The notes under the pieces are model-generated. The model saw nothing but the letters and a program-made list of their open reading frames with translations, was not told where the DNA came from and ran no database searches. Below, in pieces: positions 37,141 through 46,219 of a stretch of 64,000 nucleotides of DNA. Source of the DNA: VMCP01 sp964527775 (GTDB taxonomy: Bacteria; Bacteroidota; Bacteroidia; NS11-12g; UBA955); contig CAZGQS010000006.1 in NCBI GenBank assembly GCA_964527775.1, forward strand, positions 1-64,000, written 5' to 3'. The number at the start of each line of letters is the position of its first letter. The stretch's first letter is position 1. The position numbers were made by a program, and so were the translations under genes.

Positions 37141-37482
37141 TTATTGGCTTGGGTCATTTGTTTTTATTGAATCTTGTTGCCCAAAATATCTCAACAAATA
37201 ATAAATACCCAAAACGATCAGAATTCCGGCCACTCCAATTTGTAAAATGTTTTGATGCGGCATTAATCTATTTAACAACAATACGTTGCCAAATCCAAAG
37301 ATGATCCAACCCAATTCACTTTTGAATTTTGCTTGCACAAGTATCAATAACCCAATCATGGTGACCAACGAAGGGAAAGACAAGAGAATATCAGGTAAAT
37401 GAATATTCAGTGCATGTAGCAACCAAAGTAGACCGATGGTTATTAAAATGAGTCCGCCAACGAGGTAAGATTTATTTTTCAT
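37141..37482 (-). CDS. Small membrane protein, LiaF-like transmembrane region
   Basis: 113 residues with about four hydrophobic segments: SYLVGGLILITIGLLWLL, ILLSFPSLVTMIGLLILV, LGWIIFGFGNVLLL and ILQIGVAGILIVLGIYYLL. The first segment's pattern (GG..L..IG...LL) and the short length fit the LiaF/LiaI-type transmembrane family in Bacteroidota, without the LiaF C-terminal domain. Start taken at 37482 (MKNKSYLVGG); the frame is open to an ATG at 37548, which would add a weaker hydrophobic stretch. It is divergent from the cbb3 locus; its role is unknown. Confidence 0.7.
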   Translation of the reverse strand: MKNKSYLVGGLILITIGLLWLLHALNIHLPDILLSFPSLVTMIGLLILVQAKFKSELGWIIFGFGNVLLLNRLMPHQNILQIGVAGILIVLGIYYLLRYFGQQDSIKTNDPSQ

Positions 37483-37595
37483 TGTATATGAGGTTAGATT
37501 TTTAGGGTTAAGCGAAAATAATGCAATTCCTATAATTGGAATGAACATTTATACACAAAGCGATGATCGTCAGAATTTAACGACCAATGCAAATC

Positions 37596-37609
37596 ATGAT
37601 AAAAATCAT
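37596..37609. promoter_or_regulatory. FNR-like box ATGATAAAAATCAT
   Basis: Perfect palindrome TGAT-N4-ATCA, the core of the FNR site TTGATnnnnATCAA. It lies 65 bases before the first gene of the cbb3 locus, which itself ends with an FNR-type regulator gene. A second FNR-like site is at 40607-40620. Confidence 0.65.
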
Positions 37610-37673
37610 ATTTGACTTTGAGTTAGGTCATTGGTTACCGTTTATTAAAATTTGAACTTGCACCTTGTAATTC

Positions 37674-38171
37674 ATGTATTTCACTCCTACTGCAGATATT
37701 GCCCAGAGCCTGAAGCTTATTGAGATTGATTTGATTCCATCGCTTCAATTCCAATCTGAGAAGTTATTAAAATCTATTGATACGAGCCATGAAACTCAAG
37801 GTGATGATTTGCAGTTTTATGTGATTGTTTCTCAGTTTGATCAGGAGTTACAGAATTTAAGCAGGCTATTGTCTATGATACTTTTTCCGGCAATCAGAAA
37901 ATCATTGGATAAAATGCAAGAAGCCCCAGCCTTAAATGGATTTAATATAATTAGAGCGTTACACAAAAGACAGCAAATTTCCATTTCAAAACTCAGAGAT
38001 ATTTGCAACCAATATACTGTAGAACCAGGCTGGAAAGAACATAAACAATTGCATTGCCACAATTCATATCAATTGGAAGCAGCGTTTTTGAACTATTTGA
38101 ATTTCTTCGAATCGCAGGTGTTGTTCAAATTAGAAACTGCCAATTCAAACAGAGAAACCAAGCATGATTGA
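37674..38171 (+). CDS. Degenerate hemerythrin / RIC (YtfE/ScdA)-like protein
   Basis: 165 residues, predicted all-helical, no signal peptide. The second half follows the C-terminal pattern of iron-centre repair proteins: LHKRQQISISKLRDICNQYTVEP (family: H...I...L..IR..T....P), then LEAAFLNYLNFFESQVLF where active members have H..HI..EN.ILF. The Glu and the VLF remain, but most iron-ligand His are replaced (Asn, Leu, Phe). The first half has LSRLLSMILFPAIRK, again hemerythrin-like. It may be a non-metal or partial-metal homologue. It lies under an FNR-like box and overlaps ccoI by 8 bases, so it is the first gene of the cbb3 locus. The assignment rests on pattern only. Confidence 0.55.
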   Translation: MYFTPTADIAQSLKLIEIDLIPSLQFQSEKLLKSIDTSHETQGDDLQFYVIVSQFDQELQNLSRLLSMILFPAIRKSLDKMQEAPALNGFNIIRALHKRQQISISKLRDICNQYTVEPGWKEHKQLHCHNSYQLEAAFLNYLNFFESQVLFKLETANSNRETKHD

Positions 38172-40590
38172 TAGCGTAAAAGAGATAGAAGCTTGTTACC
38201 ACTGTGGCGTTAAGACTAAAAGTCCCTTAGTGAAACACAATCACTCATTTTGTTGTAGGGGGTGTTTGGGTGTTTACGAATTACTTCAAGAAAATGAACT
38301 TTGTAAGTATTACGATTTCAATTCCTCACCCGGACAAACCATAGACCAGGTGAAGCAGCATGCGCATAAGTTTGCTTTTTTGAATGATCAACCAATTTTA
38401 GAACAATTGCTTCACTTTAAACAAGGTGATAGGTTGCATATTAAGTTCTATTTGCCCCAAGTGCATTGTAGTTCTTGTTTATATTTATTGGAAAATCTTT
38501 ATAAAATTCACCCTGGTATCATCAGTAGTAAACTGAACTTTGCTGAAAAAAATTTAGAAGTTGCTTACAATAAATCCGAAACATCTGCTTTTGATTTGGC
38601 TTTGGCTTTAACGAAGTTGGGATATGAACCCTACTTCAGTTTGAGTGATTTAGGAAAAAGCAAATTGAAACCTAAAACCGAAAATCACCGGCTGTTCCAA
38701 TTGGGGGTAGCCGGATTTGCTTTTGGCAATATCATGTTGTTGAGCTTTCCTGAGTACTTTGCTTATGGCTCAGATTTAGATGGTTTGAAACCGTATTTTC
38801 AATGGTTGTCCATATTGCTGATTATTCCAGTGATCACGTATAGTTCAATGGAGTTTTACAAGTTGGCTTGGGGCGGTATCAAAGAAAAATACCTCAACAT
38901 TGATTTGCCTATAGTATTGGCAATGGCCATCACGTTTTTTAGAAGTTTGTATGAAATTTATCATCACATCGGGCCAGGATATTTCGATTCGTTGAGCGGT
39001 ATAGTGTTCTTTATGCTGTTGGGCAGAACCCTGCAGGATAGAACATATAAATCTATTACATTCAACCGTGATTTTACTTCGTATTTTCCTATTTCGGCGA
39101 CGGTTTTTGAACGGGGGAAAGAGATTTATAAATCGTTACACCACATTAATGTGGGTGATGAATTAATCATTCACGATCAAGAAGTAGTGCCAGTAGATGG
39201 CTTGATTGCTGCAGGAAAAGCCACCATTGATTATAGTTTTGTTACTGGAGAAAGTCACCCAGTTGAACTAAATGCTGGGTCTTGGGTTTATGCCGGAGGG
39301 CGTCAATTGGGTTCATCGGTCAGAATATTGGCCCAAAAGGCGGTTTCTCAGAGTTATTTAGTTTCTCTTTGGGAAAAGTCAACGAATCAAATCCTCCAGA
39401 AAAAAGACCCACAGAGCACCAACGAAAGCAATTATGTTCAAAAGGCCAGTATGTACTTTACACTAGGTGTATTTTCAGTTGCATCGCTTGCCGCTATTTA
39501 TTGGAGTGTTTTCAATCCCGCCATAGTTTGGACTGCCGTAACTGCCGTATTGATAGTGGCATGTCCTTGCGCATTGTTGTTGAGTGTGACATTCACCCAC
39601 GGACATTTTTTGAGTCTATTTGCAAAGAATGGGTTGTTTGTTAAAGGTTCTAAAGTGTTAGAAAATTTGAATCAGGTAAACCACTTGGTTTTTGATAAAA
39701 CAGGAACCATCACTGATTCTCAAAATCCACACATTGATTATGTTGGAATTGAATTACAGGAAGGCGAATTAGATGCTGTGGCTTCCTTGGCAAAGGAGTC
39801 GGTGCATCCTTATGCAAGATTACTTTCCAGGAATTTGAATCGGGTAGCGATAGCCATTGATGATATTGAAAATAAACTTTCGGCCGGAATTACGGGTGTT
39901 TGGGATGGAATAGAATTGAGATTGGGGTCTTCGGAGTTTGTTGAATTACCCAATGAACAGGTATTTGATCATCAAGAGGGTTCCAAGATTTGGGTGAGAA
40001 AAGGCGACCGGGTGATGGGTTACTTTGTTTTTAGTTCATCGGTGAGGGAGAATTTGGCGTCCCCAATAAAAGAATTAGGGCAAAATTATTCTATGACAGT
40101 TCTCAGTGGTGATTTGAAAGATGATGAAGGGCTGATGCGTGAAATCTTCCCCGAGAAAACAAACCTCCTCTTTGAGCAAAAACCTCATGATAAAAAGAGG
40201 TTTATTGAGAATTTAGAACGAAGTGGAAAGAAAACCTTGATGTTGGGTGATGGACTGAATGATGCGGGTGCATTGATGAGCAGTTCGGTGGGGGTTGCAG
40301 TGACGGATGATATTGGATATTTTACTCCTGGAGCCGATGCCATTATTGAAGGGAAATCACTGATTTTGCTTCCCAAGTTGCTAAAAATGGCTGCTTATAT
40401 GCGCAACATTATTTGGTTCAGTTTCGCCATTTCCGTGGTCTATAATATCATAGGTTTGAGTTTCGCGGTTCAGGGGAAATTGAATCCCATCATTGCTGCT
40501 ATATTAATGCCTTCTAGCTCTATTTCTATTGTTTTGATTACTTGGTTAGGAAGTGTATTGTCAGCAAGAGCGTTGAAATTAAAGTCTTGA
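38164..40590 (+). CDS. ccoI: Copper-translocating P-type ATPase for cbb3 oxidase assembly
   Basis: 808 residues. N-terminal Cys module of CcoI type (ACYHCGVKT, FCCRGCLGVYELL), an HMA-like domain with CSSC at 102-105, then about eight membrane helices. P-type motifs: TGES (VTGESHPVE), CPC at 467-469 (VACPCALLLS), phosphorylated Asp 511 in DKTGT, VHP (SVHPYARLLS) and GDGLNDAGAL. CPC plus the CcoI N-terminus mark it as the copper exporter that supplies the CuB site of the cbb3 oxidase. It overlaps the preceding gene by 8 bases. The next gene, ccoS, follows 91 bases later after an FNR-like box. Confidence 0.93.
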   Translation: MIDSVKEIEACYHCGVKTKSPLVKHNHSFCCRGCLGVYELLQENELCKYYDFNSSPGQTIDQVKQHAHKFAFLNDQPILEQLLHFKQGDRLHIKFYLPQVHCSSCLYLLENLYKIHPGIISSKLNFAEKNLEVAYNKSETSAFDLALALTKLGYEPYFSLSDLGKSKLKPKTENHRLFQLGVAGFAFGNIMLLSFPEYFAYGSDLDGLKPYFQWLSILLIIPVITYSSMEFYKLAWGGIKEKYLNIDLPIVLAMAITFFRSLYEIYHHIGPGYFDSLSGIVFFMLLGRTLQDRTYKSITFNRDFTSYFPISATVFERGKEIYKSLHHINVGDELIIHDQEVVPVDGLIAAGKATIDYSFVTGESHPVELNAGSWVYAGGRQLGSSVRILAQKAVSQSYLVSLWEKSTNQILQKKDPQSTNESNYVQKASMYFTLGVFSVASLAAIYWSVFNPAIVWTAVTAVLIVACPCALLLSVTFTHGHFLSLFAKNGLFVKGSKVLENLNQVNHLVFDKTGTITDSQNPHIDYVGIELQEGELDAVASLAKESVHPYARLLSRNLNRVAIAIDDIENKLSAGITGVWDGIELRLGSSEFVELPNEQVFDHQEGSKIWVRKGDRVMGYFVFSSSVRENLASPIKELGQNYSMTVLSGDLKDDEGLMREIFPEKTNLLFEQKPHDKKRFIENLERSGKKTLMLGDGLNDAGALMSSSVGVAVTDDIGYFTPGADAIIEGKSLILLPKLLKMAAYMRNIIWFSFAISVVYNIIGLSFAVQGKLNPIIAAILMPSSSISIVLITWLGSVLSARALKLKS

Positions 40591-40606
40591 TGCTGCAAAA
40601 CAAAGT

Positions 40607-40620
40607 ATGACGAAAATCAT
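40607..40620. promoter_or_regulatory. FNR-like box ATGACGAAAATCAT before ccoS
   Basis: TGAC-N4-ATCA, fitting TGAY-N4-RTCA of the FNR consensus. It is 62 bases before the ccoS ATG at 40682, which would allow an internal low-oxygen promoter for ccoS-ccoNO and the genes behind it. Confidence 0.55.
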
Positions 40621-40681
40621 ATTTGATGGTGAGCAACATCATTTTCATTTTGTGACAAAAATAGTCACTTTGAAAGCAGAA

Positions 40682-40849
40682 ATGTCGGTAGTAATAATCT
40701 TAATGATCATGAGCATTTTGGTGGCTGGAGTATTTCTAGCGGCTTATTTATGGAGTGCAAAGACAGGGCAGTTTGAAGACCCTGAAGCCAATGCAAACAG
40801 AATACTGCACGATACTGAATTGGTAAATCAGAAAAATAAAATCATTTAA
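40682..40849 (+). CDS. ccoS: cbb3 oxidase maturation protein CcoS
   Basis: 55 residues: MSVVIILMIMSILVAGVFLA membrane segment, then AYLWSAKTGQFEDPEANANR, the conserved W....GQF.D.E motif of CcoS. CcoS is a small membrane protein needed to place cofactors in CcoN. A longer frame exists from an ATG at 40607, but that would translate the FNR-like box and does not resemble CcoS; the ATG at 40682 gives the family's normal start and length. Seventeen bases to ccoNO. Confidence 0.9.
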   Translation: MSVVIILMIMSILVAGVFLAAYLWSAKTGQFEDPEANANRILHDTELVNQKNKII

Positions 40850-40866
40850 TCCCAATAATCTTTGAA

Positions 40867-43026
40867 ATGAACATTGAAAAGTTTTCCTATGACAACCGAC
40901 CGGTAAAGTGGTTTGCTTATGCTACTATTTTCTGGGGAGTTATTGGCTTTATCGCTGGGCTATGGGCTGCGATTGCCTTGTATTTTCCTGCCATCAATTT
41001 AGATTGGGCACCAACTACCTTCGGGAGAATGAGACCGGTTCATACGAATGCGGTCATCTTTGCTTTTGTAGGTAACGGAATATTTATGGGTGTTTATTAC
41101 TCGCTTCAGCGATTGGTAAAAGCTCGAATGTTCAGTGATGTGCTTAGTAAAATCCATTTTTGGGGTTGGCAATTGATCATTGTTTTTGGTGCTTTAACTC
41201 TTTGGATGGGATACACCACAGGGAAAGAGTATGCTGAATTAGAGTGGCCATTGGATATTGCCATCACCTTAGTTTGGGTGATTTTTGGTATCAATATGTT
41301 TGGTACCATAATCAAACGTAGAGAGCGACACATTTATGTAGCCATTTGGTTTTATATAGCAACTTGGGTTACTGTTGCCATGTTGCATATTGTCAACAGC
41401 ATTGAATTGCCCATCAGTTTCATGAAAAGTTACAGCTGGTATGCTGGGGTTCAAGATGCTTTGGTTCAATGGTGGTATGGACACAATGCCGTTGCATTTT
41501 TCTTGACCACGCCTTACTTGGGATTGATGTACTATTTTCTTCCCAAGGCAGCAAATAGACCTGTGTATTCTTACCGTTTGTCTATCATTCACTTCTGGGC
41601 TTTGATTTTCATTTACATCTGGGCTGGTCCTCACCACTTGTTGTATAGTGCTTTACCTGATTGGGCTCAGTCTTTGGGTGTTGTATTCTCTGTGATGTTG
41701 ATTGCACCTTCTTGGGGAGGTATGATCAACGGTTTGTTCACTTTGAGAGGTGCTTGGGATCGGGTTCGCGAAGATGTTGTGTTGAAGTTCATGGTAGTTG
41801 CGATCACTGCTTATGGTATGGCCACTTTTGAGGGACCAATGCTCTCATTGAAGAACGTAAATGCCATTTCGCATTTTACTGATTGGACCATCGCTCACGT
41901 TCACGTAGGAGCCTTGGGTTGGAATGGATTTTTGACCTTCGGTGTTCTATACTGGTTGATTCCGAAGATGTTTAGAACTGAACTTCATTCTAAAGGTTTA
42001 GCAAATGCGCATTTCTGGTTGGGTACTTTGGGTATTGTGTTTTACGCCATACCTATGTATTGGGCTGGTTTTACTCAAAGTCTAAACTGGAAAACCTTTA
42101 CTCCTGAAGGCACTTTGCAATACTCATTCCTTGACACCGTCAATATGTTGTTACCCATGTATCAGTTGAGGAGTTTTGGGGGACTATTATACTTAACAGG
42201 TGCTATTCTCATGGTAATTAACATATACAAGACCGTGAAAAAAGGTTCGTTTTTGGCCGAAGAGGAAGCCGAAGCACCTGCTTTGGTTCCTTACGAAGCG
42301 CACAAAGGAGATCATTGGCACCGAGTTATTGAACGCAAACCCATTCAGATGTTGGTATTGAGCTTAGTGGTTGTTGCACTAGGTGGTTTGATAGAAATGA
42401 TTCCAACTTTTCTGGTGAAAACTAATATTCCGACCATTAGTTCTGTAAAACCGTATACTCCTTTGGAATTACATGGCCGTGACATTTACATTGCAGAAGG
42501 ATGTTATACATGTCACTCACAAATGGTTCGTCCATTCAGAGATGAAGTAAAACGATATGGCGATTACTCAAAAGCGGGTGAATTTGTTTATGATCATCCC
42601 TTCCAATGGGGAAGTAAGCGCACAGGCCCAGACTTAGCTCGAGTGGGTGGAAAGTACAACAATGCTTGGCATTTCAACCACATGTATGAGCCCACATCTA
42701 CCAGTGAAGGGTCCATAATGCCACGTTACCCATGGTTGTTTACAAAGGGAATTGACATTCGTAGAACACCAGACATGATTAGAGCCATGCAAACCATGGA
42801 TGTGCCTTACGATGTTGATTATGCAAATAGAGCAACCGAAGATTTAGAAGCTCAAGCTAAGGTCATTGCCGATGATTTGAAGTCTAACGAAGGCATTCGA
42901 CAGATATTGGAAGTTGAAGGAGTGAGCAATTTGCAGCACTCAAGAATTGTGGCTCTTATTGCATACCTACAACGTATTGGAACTGATATCAAAAAGGCCC
43001 CTGCTAACACTCTGCCAGAAAACTAA
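40867..43026 (+). CDS. ccoN: cbb3 cytochrome oxidase, fused subunits I and II (CcoN-CcoO)
   Basis: 719 residues. CcoN part to about 500: twelve-helix core with haem and CuB ligands visible as RPVHTNAV (H59), WWYGHNAVAFF (H206), AGPHHLLYS (H256, H257), the TFEGPMLS helix and AHVHVGALGWNG. After a linker and one membrane helix (LVLSLVVVALGGLIEMI), the CcoO part starts about 535: C-haem site CYTCH at 546-550 (CYTCHSQMVRPF) and the distal Met segment SIMPRYPWLF. The N-O fusion is common in Bacteroidota. It reduces O2 with high affinity and pumps protons in the inner membrane. It is followed 12 bases later by ccoQ. Confidence 0.95.
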   Translation: MNIEKFSYDNRPVKWFAYATIFWGVIGFIAGLWAAIALYFPAINLDWAPTTFGRMRPVHTNAVIFAFVGNGIFMGVYYSLQRLVKARMFSDVLSKIHFWGWQLIIVFGALTLWMGYTTGKEYAELEWPLDIAITLVWVIFGINMFGTIIKRRERHIYVAIWFYIATWVTVAMLHIVNSIELPISFMKSYSWYAGVQDALVQWWYGHNAVAFFLTTPYLGLMYYFLPKAANRPVYSYRLSIIHFWALIFIYIWAGPHHLLYSALPDWAQSLGVVFSVMLIAPSWGGMINGLFTLRGAWDRVREDVVLKFMVVAITAYGMATFEGPMLSLKNVNAISHFTDWTIAHVHVGALGWNGFLTFGVLYWLIPKMFRTELHSKGLANAHFWLGTLGIVFYAIPMYWAGFTQSLNWKTFTPEGTLQYSFLDTVNMLLPMYQLRSFGGLLYLTGAILMVINIYKTVKKGSFLAEEEAEAPALVPYEAHKGDHWHRVIERKPIQMLVLSLVVVALGGLIEMIPTFLVKTNIPTISSVKPYTPLELHGRDIYIAEGCYTCHSQMVRPFRDEVKRYGDYSKAGEFVYDHPFQWGSKRTGPDLARVGGKYNNAWHFNHMYEPTSTSEGSIMPRYPWLFTKGIDIRRTPDMIRAMQTMDVPYDVDYANRATEDLEAQAKVIADDLKSNEGIRQILEVEGVSNLQHSRIVALIAYLQRIGTDIKKAPANTLPEN

Positions 43027-43038
43027 AAATACACCATC

Positions 43039-43200
43039 ATGAAGTTTATAACCTATTTAAAAACCATTGATAGTGTAACTATCTACCCCCTTGTAACTCT
43101 GGCACTATTTGTTTTGTTCTTCTTTGTAGTGATTTTGTGGGTGTCAAAAGCCAACAACAATTACATCGATAACGCTAAGAATATCCCACTAAACGATTAA
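43039..43200 (+). CDS. ccoQ: CcoQ/FixQ-like small subunit
   Basis: 53 residues (ATG 43039, TAA 43198-43200). One membrane helix (VTIYPLVTLALFVLFFFVVI) and a short polar tail (WVSKANNNYIDNAKNIPLND). Size, helix position and place between ccoNO and ccoP fit CcoQ. It lies 12 bases after ccoNO and 4 bases before ccoP. Confidence 0.85.
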   Translation: MKFITYLKTIDSVTIYPLVTLALFVLFFFVVILWVSKANNNYIDNAKNIPLND

Positions 43201-43204
43201 AACT

Positions 43205-44332
43205 ATGAAATCTTTTAAAAACATGATAGCCCTTATGGGCGGGTTGTTCATGTCATCTTTGGCATGGGCACAAAATGAGGCAGCTCCTGCAGCCGTAGAA
43301 GCACTACCTGTTGCTGAGGCATCTGGGTTTTCAATGGAACAGTATATTCCTTGGATTTTGGTTGTTACCGCCATTGCTTTGGCCATTGTGATTCTATTTA
43401 TGGGTAATTTATTAAGCAAAGTAGCTCTTGATAAATTCAGAAAGTCTACAAAGGTTATTGCGGTGTTGTTTTCCTTGGGATGGATGAACGAGAGTGCTGC
43501 AGCCGTTGAAATGTGGGCAGGGTTCACCACTTTTCAGTTGAATGTGATTTTACTCACCATCATTGGATTTGAGGTGCTCATTATTTTGTATTTCGCCAAT
43601 TGGTTGAAAGCAGTGGTACTTCCTCCGGTACTAAAAGAAAAGTCTAAAAAGTTGGCTTTCTGGAAGGTTTGGTGGGATAAGATGAACAATTCTGTAGAGA
43701 TTGAAAAAGAGAAGGACGTTCAATTAGACCATGATTATGACGGCATCAAAGAGCTAGACAATGCCTTACCACCGTGGTGGGTTTACGGATTCTATTTAAC
43801 CATTGTTTTTGCTGGTATTTATGTTTGGAGGTATCACATCGCCGGTACAGCGCCACTTCAGGTACAAGAATTGAAGAACGACCTTGCACAAGCCGAAATT
43901 CAACAGGCTCTTTACAACGAACAAAATGCAGCCAAAGTAGATGAAAATACCATCACATACACTGCAGATGCAAACATGATAGCTGAGGGTTCAAAGTTAT
44001 TTGTGAAGCATTGTGTAGCTTGTCATGCCGCCGATGGTGGGGGTGGAACTGGCCCCAATTTGACAGATGATTATTGGAAACACGGAGGTGATATCAAAGA
44101 CATTTTCAGAACCATTTCAAAGGGAGTTCCTGAGATGGGAATGATTGCTTGGGGTGGAATATTAACCGCAAAAGAAGTGGCAAACTTAGCAACTTATGTG
44201 AAGTCAATCAAAGGTTCAAGAACAGCTGCACCTAAGGCTCCTGAAGGAACTTTGTATCAAGAAGGTAATACAAATACTGCTGATTCTTCAACAAATGCTG
44301 CTAATCCTGCCCCAATAGTTTCAATGAAATAA
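43205..44332 (+). CDS. ccoP: cbb3 oxidase subunit III (CcoP), single c-haem
   Basis: 375 residues. N-terminal signal-like helix (to about residue 22, ending AWAQ), two further hydrophobic segments (about 43-65 and 103-125), then the CcoP core: ELDNALPPWWVYGFYLTIVF and a cytochrome c domain with one haem site, CVACHAADGGGG. Sixth-ligand candidate Met lies in GVPEMGMIAWGG. Proteobacterial CcoP has two c-haems; here only one CxxCH is seen. The long membrane N-terminus is also unlike classical CcoP but fits Bacteroidota forms. It passes electrons to CcoO/CcoN. It is followed 10 bases later by ccoG. Confidence 0.9.
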   Translation: MKSFKNMIALMGGLFMSSLAWAQNEAAPAAVEALPVAEASGFSMEQYIPWILVVTAIALAIVILFMGNLLSKVALDKFRKSTKVIAVLFSLGWMNESAAAVEMWAGFTTFQLNVILLTIIGFEVLIILYFANWLKAVVLPPVLKEKSKKLAFWKVWWDKMNNSVEIEKEKDVQLDHDYDGIKELDNALPPWWVYGFYLTIVFAGIYVWRYHIAGTAPLQVQELKNDLAQAEIQQALYNEQNAAKVDENTITYTADANMIAEGSKLFVKHCVACHAADGGGGTGPNLTDDYWKHGGDIKDIFRTISKGVPEMGMIAWGGILTAKEVANLATYVKSIKGSRTAAPKAPEGTLYQEGNTNTADSSTNAANPAPIVSMK

Positions 44333-44342
44333 CCTTTAAAAA

Positions 44343-45776
44343 ATGTCAATTCCCGATAATTCCGTCTTCGACGAGAATGATGAGTATCGTGATAGGGTTT
44401 CTACCATAGACGATAAAGGCAAGCGAAAGTGGGTTTATGCATACAAGCCATCCGGGCGTTTTTATAATGCCCGGACTTGGCTTTCACTGCTCTATCTCTT
44501 GGTCTTTTTTGGACTGCCTCTCATAAAATACAAAGGCGAACAATTCATGCTCTTGAATATTCTAGAGCGCAAATTTGTGGTGTTTGGTTTTGTTTTTTGG
44601 TCACAAGATTTTTTCTTGTTCGGACTAACAATGATTCTTTTCGTGGTCTTTATCATCGTTTTTACTGTTGCTTTTGGACGACTGTTCTGCGGTTGGGCCT
44701 GTCCACAAACCATTTTCATGGAAATGGTATTCAGGAAGCTCGAATTTTGGATTGAAGGTGATGCGCCCAAGCAAAGAGCGTTAGATAAAATGCCTTGGAA
44801 CAGCGAAAAGATCAGAAAAAGAGGATTGAAATATCTAGTGTTTTATGCCGTTGCATTTCTTGTGGGCAATACGTTCTTGGCCTATACCATTAGTGTAGAT
44901 CAATTGTTTGAAATAATGACTGATCCACTTTCCATGCATCTAGGCGGATTTTTAGCCATGTTGATTTTCTCATCGGTATTTTTCTTTGTCTATGTTTGGT
45001 TCCGAGAGCAAGTATGCACCGTGGTTTGTCCTTATGGTCGTTTGCAAGGCGTTTTATTAGATAAGCATTCGGTAGTGGTTGCCTACGATTATAACCGTGG
45101 AGAGCCGAGAGAAAAGTTGAGAAAAGGACAGGACCGCAGCGCGGGTGATTGTATTGATTGCCTACAATGTGTACATGTTTGTCCAACGGGTATCGATATC
45201 AGAAACGGAACTCAGTTGGAATGCACCCATTGTACGGCTTGCATTGATGCTTGTGATAACATCATGGACAAAATCAACAAGCCTAGGGGGCTGGTTCGAT
45301 ATGCTTCTGAAGCAACCATTGCTGAAAACAAACCATTTGTGATTACACCTAGACTCAAAGCATATATTGCCGTATTGGTTGCGCTTTTGGGTATTTGGTT
45401 GTTGATTTTGACATCGCGTTCAACCGTTGAAATGCAAATCAGAAAAGTTCCGGGTCAACTTTACACCATCACAGATAATGGTAAATACAGAAATACCTTT
45501 AACTTGATGTTGATCAATAAAAGCCACAACAACATTGACTCCTTGTATTTGAAAATTGATGATCAACGGTATAAAATACAATGGGTTGACGGTGAATATT
45601 ATCGAAAATTAGAGAAAGAGAAGATCAAACGCACTACCTTCTTCATTCTGGTTGATCCAGCACAAGTTAAAGATAGAAAAGAGACCATTCAAATTGACCT
45701 ATACATGGGCGAACATCTGATGGTCTCAGAAAAGACAGCGTTTTTGTCTCCGCATAAACCAAATAAAAAATCATGA
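44343..45776 (+). CDS. ccoG: cbb3 oxidase accessory protein CcoG (FixG), ferredoxin-like membrane protein
   Basis: 477 residues with several membrane helices and Cys sites typical of CcoG: CGWACPQTIFMEM, CTVVCPYGRLQG, then a double [4Fe-4S] ferredoxin region CIDCLQCVHVCPTGIDI and CTHCTACIDACDNI. The last 120 residues form the Ig-like FixG C-terminal domain (FNLMLINKSHNNIDSLYLKI). CcoG is needed for cbb3 assembly, probably by reducing Cu2+ before it is handed to CcoI. The last bases overlap ccoH by ATGA. Confidence 0.95.
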   Translation: MSIPDNSVFDENDEYRDRVSTIDDKGKRKWVYAYKPSGRFYNARTWLSLLYLLVFFGLPLIKYKGEQFMLLNILERKFVVFGFVFWSQDFFLFGLTMILFVVFIIVFTVAFGRLFCGWACPQTIFMEMVFRKLEFWIEGDAPKQRALDKMPWNSEKIRKRGLKYLVFYAVAFLVGNTFLAYTISVDQLFEIMTDPLSMHLGGFLAMLIFSSVFFFVYVWFREQVCTVVCPYGRLQGVLLDKHSVVVAYDYNRGEPREKLRKGQDRSAGDCIDCLQCVHVCPTGIDIRNGTQLECTHCTACIDACDNIMDKINKPRGLVRYASEATIAENKPFVITPRLKAYIAVLVALLGIWLLILTSRSTVEMQIRKVPGQLYTITDNGKYRNTFNLMLINKSHNNIDSLYLKIDDQRYKIQWVDGEYYRKLEKEKIKRTTFFILVDPAQVKDRKETIQIDLYMGEHLMVSEKTAFLSPHKPNKKS

Positions 45777-46219
45777 ATTGGGGTAAAGGAATCATATTAA
45801 TTTACGTGCTGTTTGTAGCCGGAATTGCCTACTTAGTGTATGGCGCAACTCAAACCACTTTTGAACTCGTAGAAGATAATTACTACGAAAAAGAACTGGC
45901 CTTCCAAAATCAAATCAATTGGACAAAAAATGCCATTGATCAGAAAATGAATGTTGCAATTCATGAATCTGAATCTGGAATTATATTGTCGGTATTGAGC
46001 AATGACAGCAATGTTTCAACTGAATTTACAGCTGCTACAGCATGGTTTTACAATGCCATGGATAAATCAAAAGATCGTCATATTGCCTTGGGTAAATCTA
46101 CTTTTGGCAAATGGATTATTGATGAGGAAATTCCTCAGGGTCATTTTGAGGTGAAGCTGAAATGGAACAACTCCTCCCGAGATACCTTCTTTGCAGTTAA
46201 AGATTTTATTAAAAAGTAA
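45773..46219 (+). CDS. ccoH: cbb3 oxidase assembly protein CcoH (FixH)
   Basis: 148 residues. N-terminal helix (GIILIYVLFVAGIAYLVYGA), then the family motif VEDNYYEKELAFQNQINWT and a periplasmic beta domain (FFAVKDFIKK at the end). CcoH helps assemble and hold the CcoNOP complex. It starts at the ATGA overlap with ccoG, and the next gene starts directly after its stop. Confidence 0.9.
   Translation: MNWGKGIILIYVLFVAGIAYLVYGATQTTFELVEDNYYEKELAFQNQINWTKNAIDQKMNVAIHESESGIILSVLSNDSNVSTEFTAATAWFYNAMDKSKDRHIALGKSTFGKWIIDEEIPQGHFEVKLKWNNSSRDTFFAVKDFIKK

Noticed and set aside
40653..40667. Palindrome GTGAC-N7-GTCAC region as a third FNR/Crp box
   Set aside because: The half-sites TGAC and GTCA are 7 bases apart, not the 4 of an FNR site, so it does not fit the two better boxes.
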